Shown here one piece after another: positions 47,204-59,509 of a stretch of DNA of 64,000 nt. The notes below the pieces were generated by a model. That model saw nothing but the letters and a program-made list of their open reading frames with translations. It did not search any database and had not been told where the DNA came from. The DNA is from Cladobotryum mycophilum. Lineage: Eukaryota > Ascomycota > Sordariomycetes > Hypocreales > Hypocreaceae. The DNA is taken from assembly GCA_036429605.1 (NCBI GenBank), contig JAVFKD010000004.1, positions 868,001-932,000 on the forward strand, given 5' to 3'. Each line of letters begins with the position of its first letter. Positions within the stretch are counted from its first letter, which is position 1. The translations under genes were made by a program, and so were the position numbers.

Positions 47204-48074
47204 TGGGATATTGTATGCCTGCTATGTGAGGTGTAGAAACATGACTGGTAAGTGTGGTGCAAAAGGGCATCCACAAATATATACATAGGATCCAGCTTTA
47301 GAAACCCAATGAGAACCGCCTGCATAAAGTGCCTTGGATTCTAGAACTATTCTATAAGGCGTAACGAAAGGCGTGCAGGTGATGGGCGGCATTGCGGCTA
47401 TGCAATGCATGCCTTTTTAGGTCTTGTGCCATCCATCTCTACGGCTGAGGCCATCACAGGCTGCATGCGACGAATGAGAAGCGGGCTTCGGTGAAGAGGA
47501 ATATCACATTTTAAAGGCGCTCTGGGGGTGGTGATCGCCATGCAAAAATTACTGAAGAAATAAATATAGGCTACGAGATGCTCTAACTTTGCTATATGAG
47601 CCAGAGTGGATGCTATGGTCAACATGTTATAGTAATCTCAACAGCATCTCTAAGGAGAGATTCGATCTTTGGTACGCTGAGTTCAATAGAAGGAAGCGCC
47701 ATTATCGTCGGCATAACAAATATTGGAATAAAGAACACGTCCAAGATATTGGAAAAGAGCAAATTTAAACAGACAATTATCATCAGATAGCTACTTAACC
47801 TGGCAGCCTGGGTAAGAGTAAAGCTTGACCTTCAAGGCTCAAGACAAACGATAAGATCGATAAGCATCGCATCATGGATCCGTGGATCTAACTGATTTTG
47901 TCATGATTCCCTAGCCCAATGAGGCAACGGGCCTCTGAGAGCCCCGCCAAAAACAGCTCTCACCGCCAAACTTTTTGCATGGCAGAAAAATGAAAAGATG
48001 ATGGGAATTGAACTTGCATTCGAAGCTGTGCGAAGCAGACGTCGTGCTATCGCATCACCAGAAAATCCACCAAA
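47204..48074. other. Intergenic between divergent genes
   Basis: Promoters of the CorA-like gene and UTP14. Frames at 47222-47410 and 47398-47625 (minus) might contain 5' exons of the CorA-like gene but are not convincing. Around 48000-48060 (minus) there is a weak tRNA-like stretch (see rejected items). Confidence 0.4.
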
Positions 48075-50876
48075 ATGCCCGGAAGACAGGCGCATGGACG
48101 CCCATTGATCTCTACACCGAAGCCAAAGGCTGTTACCAAAAAGTCAAAGTCGAGGGCGCAACAAAATGCGTTAAACGCCTTCAACATCGCCCAGGAACAT
48201 TTTCCTACGAAGCAGAAGAAGACACCCAGAGTGCGAGAATTGGATGCAGAGATCGAAAAGAAGCACGGAAGAGACGACGATGACGATGAAGACGATGAGG
48301 AAGAGGAAGACGAGGGTCCCCAGAGAAAAAAGTCAAGGGGCCTGGCAGAGCTCCAACCAATGATAATGTGGAATTTGGTAGCGATAGCGAGGGTAATGAA
48401 TGGCAACTAGGTGGGATGGCTGCGGACGACAACGACTCGGAAATTGAGAGTGATGAAGCCTTTGGCGACAGCGACAATGATATGTTTCAGGGCTATGCGT
48501 TCCGCGGCTCCAATTCACAGCAACGCAAGGTATGGTGCCCCTTATTCCGGGTACCGAGATTGCTTCTAACAAGTCACTAGGAGGATTCGGACGACTCTGA
48601 CGATAGTAATGATGATCAAGGCGAAACGCTGGGCGAGGATGCTATAGACCTGGCTACAGCCCTTGATCAATACGAAGAGGAGTCTGACGATGAGCCGGAA
48701 GGAGAAGAAGAGTCAGGATCCGATGAATCTGATGACGAAGAGGAAGGGTCTGACGAGTCTGACGATGCCGATGATGAGAGCGATGAGGATGTGGATCCCG
48801 AGCGTTTGAAGGAACTCCAGGGCCTGATTTCTGGCTTTGGTGGCGAGGCGGACGACGAAAAGAGCAACGCACCTAAACACCAAAAGATCGATCTTAACGA
48901 CCTCGGCCTATCTGGATTGAACGACCCCTTCATGAAGAAGTCGGTAAAACTGATCAGGAAGGAAGAAAAGGAAAAAAGACCGGGAGCCACTAAGAAGTTG
49001 GATGTACCGCTATCCAGAAGAGAACAAGGTCGCCTAGATCGAAGTGCTGCTTACGAAAAGACGAACGAGACCTTGGATCGATGGACAGAGACTGTCAAGG
49101 CCAACCGTAGGGCCGAGCATCTAGTCTTCCCCTTACCACAAAACTCAGAGTCCCTTGGAGTGGATCGAACAGAGATTCAGCTCCTCTCGACAAAAAGTGC
49201 AACCAACGAACTAGAATCCACAATCATGTCCATCATGGAACAAAGTGGGCTGTCAATAGAGAGGAAAGAGAAGCCTAAAAAGGTGGAATATGACGAAGAA
49301 GGCAATGAGCTGTCACGCAAGCAGATCCAGGACAGAAAACGTATGGAGCGCGAGCTCAATGATCGAGAAGCTAAGCGGTCCAAGCGGATCAAGAAGATCA
49401 AGAGCAAGGCCTATCACCGTGTACATAGGAAGCAGCGTGAGCGCGACGACATGGCGACCAAGGAGGCTATGGCCGAGGCTGGTGAGATCGACTCGGAAGA
49501 GGAAAGAGAAGCCCAAGACCGCCGACGTGCTTTGGAAAGAGTAGGCCAGCGACACAAGGAGAGCAAATGGGCAAAGATGGGATCCAAGGCTAAGCGCGCT
49601 GTTTGGGACGAAGACTTCAGGACCGGGTTGACAGAAATGGCACGCAAAGATGAGGAGCTCCGGAGAAGGAAAGAGGGCAAGAGTACACGCGGCGACGACG
49701 ACTCGGATGCGACTAGTGATTCTGGAACTGATGACGATGACGATTTGCGTCGACAGCTGGATGAGCTTGAGCAGGAGGAGGATGGGCCGAAATCAGGACT
49801 AATGAGCATGAAGTTTATGCAAAAGGCGGAGGCAGCTAAGAAGAAGGCGAATGACGAGCTCATTAAAGAGATCCGCAGAGACCTTGATGGCGAGGAAGTA
49901 GGAGGGTCCGACGAAGAGGAAGGAGGAGAAGTCGGTCGCAGGCAATACGGTGGTGCGGCGGCTAATCCTTTCGCAACTGCGCAAAGTCAGTCCGCTCGAG
50001 CAGCCAAAAAGCAGCGTGCTCAAGCCGATGCAGATGATGAGGATGATGTTGAGATTCGGACTGGATCAAACAATACCAAATCTTGGGGAGCCACTGCCTC
50101 TACGCCTGCTGAAACGACCTCTTCCCTTGCGGGAGCTTGGTCTCGCGGCGACACTCGCCGAAAGAAGTCCTCCAAAACCCGCGTTGACGACCTCGACCTC
50201 AATGCCAACGTCCTCGTCGCCACACAGCCAGCCAAGAAGCCAAAGGCCAGCAAGACGCCGTCACAAGCCCAAGACAGCGATTCAGAGTCCGAGACGGAGC
50301 GGCACATGCCTCTGGCCATCCGCGACCAGGAGCTCGTCGCCAGAGCCTTTGCCGGCGAAGACGTGGTGGCCGAATTTGAGCGCGAAAAGGATCAAGTAGC
50401 CGAGGAAGACGACGATAAGATCATCGACAACACGCTTCCGGGGTGGGGCTCCTGGGTTGGTGATGGCGTGAGCAATCGTGAGAAGAAGAGGCATCAGGGA
50501 CGCTTCTTGACCAAAGTGGAGGGTATCAAGAAGAAGGACCGCAAGGACGCAAAGCTGGAAAAGGTCATCATCAACGAGAAGCGAGTCAAGAAGGTATGTC
50601 GTACTGCTTACTATTCCCCTAGATCCCCCCCCTCATCTTCGTTTGATGTGGTCCCTCGATCCGCAAAAACAATTACTAACAAATCCGCATTAGAACGACC
50701 GTTATCTCGCCTCACAGCTCCCCCATCCCTTCGAGTCAAGGCAGCAATACGAGCGATCCCTCCGCCTGCCCGTCGGTCCGGAATGGATGACAAAGGAAAC
50801 CTTCCAGGACAGCACCAAGCCCCGCGTGCTCATGAAGCAAGGCGTTATCACGCCCATATCAAAACCCACCGTATAG
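48075..50876 (+). CDS. UTP14: U3 snoRNA-associated protein 14 (SSU processome), one apparent frameshift
   Basis: Exons 48075-48529, 48581-50593 and 50694-50876, about 883 residues. The N-terminus is basic (MPGRQAHGRPLISTPKPKAV), then long acidic Asp/Glu/Ser tracts, then the Utp14 core: LSRREQGRLDRSAAYEKTNE, RAEHLVFPLP, KRIKKIKSKAYHRVHRKQRE, ERVGQRHKESKWAK, LPGWGSWVGDG and the C-terminal NDRYLASQLPHPFESRQQYE. The protein joins the small-subunit processome in the nucleolus, activates the helicase Dhr1 and is needed for 18S rRNA maturation. Intron 2 contains a C9 run near 50626. The frame breaks at a GGGG at 48337-48340; one more G continues into NVEFGSDSEGNEWQLGG, a conserved family stretch, so the gene is probably intact. 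Confidence 0.93.
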
Positions 50877-51940
50877 ATTACTCTGCCAACAAAAATAGAT
50901 ATCCTCGAATTCTCCTTTTTTTCTCTCCTTTCATTCAATCTGTTCTTCCTCCTCTCTACTGCATAATATCACGTGCCGATCGTCATCCCCATCGATTCAT
51001 CATCACCCTTCCGGATCCTAACCACAGTAAATCATGCCCCCCCCTCCCCCTTTCCAAATGTGCCCGCCACCCGAGAAACCAGTTCCAAAGGTACTTAATG
51101 TAGTTTACCGCCATATGACCCCAAGGAACATGTGGAGGACACAATTTACGCAGCAGTAAAAAAAAGAAAGCAAAAAAGAAAAAGGAAGAAACAAAAGCTT
51201 ATTCTGAAAAGAGAAACGCCATCCACGATAACACGCATGGAGAAGGAAAGAAGGGATCGAGATACTGGATAAACATGTGATATTGAAATATATAAAAAAT
51301 GCCATCTAAATAAACATCTACTAACCATATGATTAACTATTTTTGCCACTCACGAAAACCCCTCTCTTGCAGGTGACATGGCCAGGGGTCAAACACACGG
51401 CCTCACGTTTTAAAACTCTATTGATATCATGATTTTTTTTTCATTACGGGAACTGTAGACATCAAGTGAATAGAGTGAGGAAAACACCAAGGTAGACATC
51501 AAAATTGAATTCCGCACTGCTTGAACTTTCCAATACCCCATCCAAGTGTCGTAATCTCACAATCAACCAGAGACAAAGAAAGTTCCACAATAACAAAGGA
51601 AGCCGTTTTGTCGCGTTAGACTCCGAGGGGCATCCATCCTCTAATGCCCGTTTCACCCTTTCATGATCCATATCCCAAAATGCTGGCGCCACAAAGGACC
51701 ATAACCACTACCTTTAATAATACAGCTAGAAAACACGCCTGGCCAGTGAGGCAGTTGATGATATGTTTTACACCCTTCTCCAATTTCTCTCCCTGATTAA
51801 ATGGAACGCGAATCCTTGCGTCTCGTACTGCAGCGTCGATGGCTGTTAAACGTATGTTTCGGAATCGAAAACCCGGTGTCGTCGGACATGAACAAAGAAA
51901 ATGATATCGATTAGTAGTAAAGGGACAAAAGCACGGTGTC
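50877..51940. other. Intergenic between convergent genes
   Basis: 3' flanks of UTP14 and the Ca2+/H+ exchanger. AT-rich 51140-51340. No supported gene. Confidence 0.45.
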
Positions 51941-53550
51941 CTAACCGGAAACGAGGGCCTTGACGGTGTCCGTGATTTCACTCGGCATGGCGTAGAAGGC
52001 GACGGCAATGATGATGTAGAGACCAAGGAGCATCGCGCCCTCGAGGTAGTTGGATTTGCCGTCCTGGACAGTGTACGTAACGACCAAGACTGAAACAGCG
52101 AAAGCGACTGTCTGGACTGCTCGTGTGTTAGTATAAAACTTTGGAAGGGGAAAAAACATAGTACTTACAAGTCTCAAAGTGAAGCGTCATATCCTTGCCG
52201 ATGATCCAGCCAACAATGACGAGGAAGGGTGTAACGCCAAGGGCAATCTGGATGCTAGAGCCAATGGCAACGCCCATAGCCAGATCCATCTTGTTGCGGA
52301 GTGCGACAACCACAGCCGTGACATGTTCTGCAGCATTTCCAACAATCGGCAGCAGAATCAGACCAATGAACGCCTTGCTAATATTGGCGCTCTCAACAAT
52401 GTCATCGATGCTTCCAACGAGGTACTCGGCACAGATGGCTACCAGGATGGTGACGACAACGAGGACTCCAGCGGCAGCATAGACTCCTAGGGTTGGTTCC
52501 TCAGCCTCCTCATCGTCGTCGAGAGGTTGCTCTTCGGTATCGAACAGGTTGCTGTGTGTGCGGAGCTGGAAGACAAGGTATAGGACATAGAGCAGGAGGA
52601 GAATGATGGCGGTGCCACGAGACAAGACAAGGATGGTCTTATCCTGAGCCTTGCCATCAGTGCCGTTGTGATCAAGAACACCGTACAACTACACAAGTTA
52701 GTAACATATTTCTGATTATTTAGGATAAAAAGACATACCGCAGCAGGAATCACAAGAGAAGCAGAGGATAGAGTCATCAGTGAGCAGGTAGTTTGAGCAA
52801 CAGCAGCAGAAAAAGTCTGCTCTGTGCCGGCACCATTTTGTCCGCGGTGAACGAGACCACCAAAGAAGAAGCACATTCCCATGACAAGCAGCAAGTTGGA
52901 AAGAATGGAACCAAGCATGGATGCTTGTACGACCTCGATCTGATTTTCTCGTAGTGCAACAATGCTGACCTATGACCGGTTAGCGTTTCAGATCAAAACA
53001 TGGTTCTGGGGGGTTCGGTTACACACAATCAATTCAACCGCATTACCGAAGGTAGCATTCAGCAATCCACCCATAGTTTCGCCTAGTTTGAGGGATATCT
53101 CTTCGGTCGCAAATGATAGAACGGCAGCAAGAGGGATAATGGCGAAGAAGTTGATGGTGAAGATGGCTGTAGCGCCCCAGTTGAGTGCCTTGGCGATGAT
53201 GCCAATTGGTACCATGACAAGCAAGAAGTTGACATAGTCTATCGAGTTCTCGTCAGTACTAGGGAAGAAAGTGTGCGATTACGTCACAAGAAGAACATAC
53301 TGCTCATTACCGTCACCTTGGCGATATGCCAGGTGTAGGCAAGGCTCCTGACGGCCAGGCGATCGCTATCATTTCCGGGTGTGTGTTTCGAATCAAAGAA
53401 GAACTGATATGCGCTGCTGCTGCTGGAGCTCTCGCGATTGAAAGTGGGATGGCCGTTGCCATTGCCATTGCCGTTCCTTGCGCCAACGGAGCCCTCGCCA
53501 TTGATCAAGGGCGTCCGCTCGCTGGCGTTATTACCTTGTTTGAAACTCAT
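51941..53550 (-). CDS. Vacuolar Ca2+/H+ exchanger (CAX/VCX1 family)
   Basis: Five exons on the minus strand: 53550-53301, 53238-53027, 52969-52739, 52688-52169 and 52116-51941, 462 residues, all introns GT-AG. The N-terminus is hydrophilic (MSFKQGNNASERTPLI, Asn/Gly repeat). About eleven hydrophobic segments follow. The two CAX alpha-repeats are GNAVELIVSIVALRENQIEV and GNAAEHVTAVVVALRNKMDL, with Glu/Asn residues that bind Ca2+. An acidic loop (LDDDEEAEE) separates the two halves, as in CAX proteins. It would drive Ca2+ into the vacuole in exchange for protons and so shape calcium signalling and tolerance. Conserved phase and uninterrupted frame indicate an intact gene. Confidence 0.94.
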
Positions 53551-56500
53551 TTGGCGTCGAATTTGCCGGGAGAAGCTTAAGTTGACTGTATATAAGCGAT
53601 CGGCGACGAGGCCGTGACGGTTAGCCTTGAAGTTTCAGGCAGACGACGTAATGATTCAAAAGTATGTGATATTCGTTTGCTCGAGATATTGACTGTTCTT
53701 GTATGAGGAGAAGGAGGGAGAGGGATCAATGTTTGTGGTGTTTCAAGGGTCAGGTGGGTTCGGAGTGGCAGGGATGAGGATCGCAACTGCAGCAGCCTCT
53801 ACACAGGGATTGGTCGAGCCGAGGATATGAAGGATTGGCAGCAACAAATAATAAAGAAGGCGATTGCACAGGCAGACAAAAGCTCGTTTTTTCAAACTAA
53901 CAAGGCAAACGAACGAACGAACAAAGAGGTGGGAGAAGGGGAGGAGGGAGGTGAATGAAGTACTACTTAGTAGTAGGCAGGCCAGGCTAGCAAGTAGTCT
54001 CTGTTGGGTGGTGGCCGACGGGAACTCTGTTTAAAGTAGAGAGTTGGTGGTGTGTGTGTGGTGTGTGTGTGGTGTGTGTGGGTGTGATGATGGGTCAAGA
54101 CACGGTAAAAGTATGTTTGTATGGAGTATGTAGTACGTGTGTGTGTGTGTATATATAATATGTCATGGATGCAATGTGCCTCAATATGCCGAAATTGGAT
54201 AGGAATGGAAGTTTGTCAACGATACAAGGAAAAACTGATGAAAAAAAAACTTACAAAGACCCCAGACCATGACTGGAAGCTTCGGATGGACGGAGTGTTA
54301 AGACGAAGGTATTCTCTGCAAGTGCCGGATTGAAAATGATGATTAACGTCCCGAAGTAGCCCTGGTAGACAGAACAGACACGAATCTTTCGGAGGCGACG
54401 GATGTCCAGCCAAGATAATCAAATTGAACCCCGGCAAAGAAAGAGGCAGAGAAAAATAATAATAAATAAATACCAACGGCGTCACAATTGGCTCAAAAAG
54501 CAATGGGGTCAATGGATGATGATGACCAGACTTGACTCAAAACGAATATTGGATGGACCCAAAGAACCAAGGGGGCACCACCGGTGTGAATGTAGTTCGA
54601 TTGGCTGGGTAGGCAATGCAGTGCAGTGCAGAACGAACGTAGGCTATTCGATCCGATGATGATGATGGAGGGCTAGATGGCAGTGACGACGATGGGCGGT
54701 GATGCGAATGAGAGAAGAGAGATTTTTTAGAAGGGGGGAAGGCCCCGGTGATCTGGGAGCTGGAGGCCTCTCCCTCCTTCCATTCTTCGGCAACCCTGGC
54801 AATTGCTGATACTACGGCTGCTACTACGACTTACCCGTACTCCGTAGATCCATGGACCACCACCATGGTAACGAAAGAAAAGGCGGGGCAATAATTAGCC
54901 AGCCGCGTACGGCGTACAGGGCCATAATAATTCATAGCAGCTGGAGAGGTAGGAAGACATGCACAGCACTGGAGCAAAGCAAAGCAAAGCAAAGCAAAGT
55001 AAAGGGAAAGTAGAGACAGCCACCATACCCAGCAACCTGGACTTCAGCTTCACAGGTCGTGCACGCGTTGCGTCAACCATTGGGCCAGTGAACCGGGGGG
55101 GGGCACAAAGAACTTTCCGGTTACTCAGCCAGTAGCAAATCTTGGCCAAAATAACCCCATGCATCATGCAATACAGGGATTTATTGAGTCGTGAATCTCG
55201 AATATCATGCACTATGCAGCCCAAGCCCAGCCCAGCCCAGTCTTTTTACTTGTTAGGAGGTGGGAGGGTCCATTTCTGCGTGCGTGTTTTGGTCGCTTCT
55301 CCTTGGCGAAAAAGCTTGGTTCCATCGAGCTGGGGGCTGTTGTTTACGTCATGCGCACCCCCCAGCGCTCCAGCTCTGACCCCCTCCCCTTGTCCCCCAG
55401 CAACGATAGGGTCAAGGTACATACCTCGTCTCAGACGCGGCAAATATTTGCTTTCCGTCCTTTCATCTTCCATGTCAGATCCTTTCCAAATCCATCATCA
55501 GCATCATGGATTGCATTGTACCTACATACTACATACATACACATTTCTCCTGCATCATCCTTCATTCCAAATTAATATTAACGCAAACGGCAAACAACGA
55601 CAAAAAACACCTCATTCTCAATTTATTCTTACCGCTCCAAGTTAAATGTCACACCATCTGCCGACCCCCCAACCGGACTCCTTCTTGTTCCCCCAATCCC
55701 GGCATCCACTCTGTCCCCCCCCCCAGTCTGCCTTGAACTTAGCCTCGCTCATATAGCGTCGTTGTCCTCTTCCTCCTCCCCTCAAAAACATCTTGCTTCG
55801 CCACAGTAAACTAAGAAATCCCCGAAAGCTTGGGCGCACGCATTACGAATCTAATCGTTCCTCTCTCTTGGGTTTTGTTTTTCTTGGCTGTCCTCCAATT
55901 AAGCTTATTTGTACCTCCTTACCCGTGGAATACCCACTCTTCCAACCATGTGTCCGATGGAATGTCTTTGATTTTCCCGCTCACCGAAAATAAATGCATG
56001 CATCCTGTACGGTGTGCATATTCACTTGTTTGTACCTTTGTATCTCCTTGTGCAATCCTCCATCATCACTTGACCATCAGATGCATCTTGGGTAGCAACC
56101 ACTACTACAATCACCACCTTCAATCACAGCCATCTTCGAAACTGAAAATCCGTTGAAAATCACTTGACCCAAATGCGTATTAGTACCGAATGACATTCTC
56201 CGCATTAGGCTAGCACTATTGTCATCTCTAATCTCAAAAGAAGTAACTCTATCGATAAAGCTTGAAAGCTTCTATCCTCGGCATCCCATCGATCCGGGGA
56301 AGTGCTGACATGACACTTATCCACAATCAAACATCAAACGGGGCGCATGCTGCCGAGAACTTTCTTCAATTCAGAAACTATCTGTATTCAATATTACCTA
56401 GAAAAGAAGCATAACCCTTCAAAAGTCTAGCCATACTTGGAAACCTACCCCCAACAGCCCTTCCACAGCCCAAGCTAGCCCTGCCAAGCTGACTGATCCA

Positions 56501-56596
56501 ACGACTCCAGAACACGCATGTTTCGCCTACCATGCCAAGCCTATACAGCCTTCAAATTTCTCCCAGAGCTGCGACACGTTGTTAGCGGCTTGCCAT
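53551..56596. other. Long intergenic region with simple repeats
   Basis: No supported gene over 3 kb. It contains GT repeats (54047-54082 and 54137-54152), an AAACGAACG repeat (53906-53921), a GCAAA pentamer repeat (54975-54999), a CCCAG pentamer repeat (55226-55240), a TACGGAGTA-type motif at 54838-54846, a G8 run near 55097 and C-runs near 55717. Much of 53551-54100 is probably the promoter and leader of the exchanger gene. Confidence 0.5.
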
Positions 56597-59509
56597 TCAT
56601 AATTCAACATCATCATCAGCCCCTTCTGCGAGACCAAACTCTTTCAACTTACCAGCAGCATACGCCATAAACCACGTCAGCGATGCACCGCCATCCAACC
56701 ATTGCGGACTGAACGTGCGCGAGCTAAAGAATTCCCATGCCTTCTTTGGATCAACAGACGCATAGCTTGCGTAGATGATTCCCTTCCACGCATTGCCGAT
56801 ATCGTCTATTCGCCCGTTGCTGAAGAAGGCGTCCCATTCTTCTTCCACAAATTCCCTTACGCGTATATACGGTGTCGCAGGCAGAATGGGGATCATGTGA
56901 ATGCCCTGAATCGCCTCAATGTTGGGATCGAAGTATGTCGTGTGATCCACCTTGTTCTCGAATAGGATGCCTGCTACCTTGTTTCCAATGAACTGTTTTG
57001 GCTGTACCTTGTTGTTATTCTTGTACAGATAGTAGTGCTGCAAACTGCGAGATAGTATGGCAAGCTGCAAATTACCCCTATTTCTGGTGTCAGCAAATTT
57101 CCACGCCAAATAAATGCACGGCCAAAATCATTATTACCTTGCCTCCAAATCAGCATCACCGCTGACTTTGCCCCACATCTTGAGGGCATAGGCATGCATC
57201 ATGTCCTCCGAACTTGACTCTTGGTCCTACTCCCTGTTAATGAAAGGATCACACCGAGCCGCATCAGCGGACCACTCACCTTGCCATCCATAGCAGCATA
57301 GAGACCGTGAGCCCAGCTGTGGCCATGGTACCAATCAAAGTTACGCCACATCGGAAACAGCTTGTCTTTGGCACTAGGGTTCGCAACATCCCTCACCAGG
57401 GCATTAACGTAGTCCTGGTTTTGCTTGGCCCAATCAGGGTCAAGATGGCCAATGATTGCTGCCGCCAGGATATGGTAGCCATAATGGAAATGATGATCGT
57501 TGTAGTAAGTATTGCCGAAATCAGCGCCAGAATTTCCAGTGACGTAGCTTGCAGAAGATACAATTCCACCCCAAGCAGCTACTATCTGTCAGTACCGAAC
57601 CATCCAAGCCAGTGAAATATCCACTTACTCTCATGAAACAATGGATATTTTTGCTTGTTGGCTGCAAACGTAGCAAATGCTGCTTTGAGTTGACCCAAAC
57701 CTGTTTGTGCCATTGCTTGGTCCCCCACCATGTTTTTGATCACATACAGAATTGTCGCAAACTTTGCCAGAGCCTAGAAAATGTTAGTATAAAAATCAAT
57801 ATCACATCTAAATTACTTGCCTTGCCACTGAAATACATCGAATCAATGTTTGTCTGCGCAATCATGTTTTGTGTAATCTCCTTGGCAGCAGCAGCATGGA
57901 TTGTCCCTTTCGCATGGTCCGATAAGTGTTCAATGCTGCCTTTCTTTGGATCCCAGGGAGCAAAAGACATGCCAATGGGCATTTCCGGTTCAACCATGGT
58001 CCATCTTGTTCCCTTGACCAAGGTGGCTAGACCTTTTGTTGTTGACTGGAGCTGTGGCTTTTGAATCTGCTTCTTTGTCTCATTGTTAAATGATTCGATA
58101 TGATGGGGAAGGGCAAACATGTAAAGATTGCCAGTCTCGTGTCCGTTCTTCTCAAAATGGAAAGCATATGTCCCTTCACACCCATGAGCTGAGCCGGACA
58201 GTTCGAGTGTCACGGGGTAGATGCCGGCCCCGTCATCAAGAACCGCATCCGATCCAGGTGTTCCTGGATCCTTGCAAACTTGAATGACGCCAAAGAATGG
58301 TTTCTTCGTCTCAGCTAAGCTGTTATTGGTGATTTTGAGCTCTAGGGGGTCTCCCTTGGTCTTCCACGCATACACACGCCAAGTTGATCCGTCCTCGAGA
58401 GTAAACGAATACTTGGCGGTATCAGACTTGGGGTCCCGGGTGACCCGAGTCATAGTCTTGAAGTACACCCCGGATATAATTACGGGAATGGCGCCATTGA
58501 ATTGAGCTGTGACATACGCCATGCCCTGTACTAAGGGGAATGAGATGGCTGGTGGTGCAGTGCTATTCTTGCTAAGGTGGACCCTCGCAGAAAAGGCTGT
58601 CATGCTGTCAATGCTAAGCGCTGTGTCTTTTCCAAGCTCTTTCGCGGAGATGACCATCGAATGAATGCCAACTGGGTTAAGATAGTAAGAAGAAGCACCA
58701 TTAAACTTCTCTTGACCAAAAACCCGCTGGCTTGCCTCGATGTGAGAGCACGCCATGCCCCAACTTGCGGTGGCACCCTTTCCACCGGCCCATGCCACGG
58801 AGTATGGGAAGGTAAAGGTCGGACATCTTTGATCCTCTAAAAAGAAATTGGAGTAGAATTTATTGGTCTGAAGCGGCGCCTCTTGCGCAATGCCCTTTCG
58901 AGGAACAGGGTGATCCTCTCGTACAGGTATCTGCGAAGGTGGAGCCCTGGTGTCAATGGGCTCGGAAAAGATGTCCTTGGATACCATGGTGGCGTTTGAG
59001 TAAGGTGCGGTCACGGTTGAGGCAGAAGATAAATCTGACTGAACAAAGGTACTTGTCGTAGTCAAGAATGGACGTCTTGTTCTCCACACCGAGCTGCCGA
59101 GTTTGGTCCAATTTGTTGCGTTGGAGGATGTCCGGTTCGAGCAGCAATCCGGAGAAACTTTAGCAGTTACACTCGAGATAAAAGTGTTCCCGAAGGTGAC
59201 GAACTCAGTGACGGTTTTGGTAAAGTTGCTTATGCGACAAGACGATGTCGAAACGTCAAGGCTAGGGTAGGTGCCGGTTGAATTATGTACGAAAAATTTC
59301 GAGTTGACTGCAGGCGTGCCAAAAGTTGAGGTTCTGTTATAATATCCCTGGCTATGAAGATAGGGTCGAACTCCAACAGTATGATCAGGTTTGAATGCGC
59401 TTCTCGGCGGCGTAAAGGTGCCCTGGCCTGTATCCAAGCTGGAGCGGAAAACGATACCTTGTACAAGGGTTAGCCAGGAAAGCCATGAAATAATAATAAG
59501 TAAAGCCAT
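56597..59509 (-). CDS. Secreted endo-1,3-beta-glucanase, GH81
   Basis: Five exons on the minus strand: 59509-57821, 57773-57629, 57581-57280, 57226-57138 and 57077-56597, 901 residues. The signal peptide is MALLIIISWLSWLTLVQG. A Ser/Thr-rich region of about 200 residues with many N-glycosylation sites precedes the GH81 domain, which begins around PLQTNKFYSNFFL and FPYSVAW. Family blocks are NPVGIHSMVISAKEL, WRVYAWK, ADFGNTYYNDHHFHYGYH, WYHGHSWAHGLY and the DQESSSEDMMHAYA block with the likely catalytic Glu. The enzyme hydrolyses internal beta-1,3 bonds of wall glucan, in the fungus's own wall (cell separation, spore release) or in other fungi. Intron 1 is a GC-AG intron (AAG followed by GCAAGT). 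The exon-2/exon-3 junction is a usual GT-AG. Confidence 0.93.

Noticed and set aside
47995..48062. tRNA-like stretch on the minus strand (GGTGATG/CATCATC arms, TTCAATTCC, CTTCGCA loop)
   Set aside because: Only about 63 bases between the pairing ends, the T-stem does not pair and the D-arm is too short. At best a decayed tRNA in the UTP14 leader.
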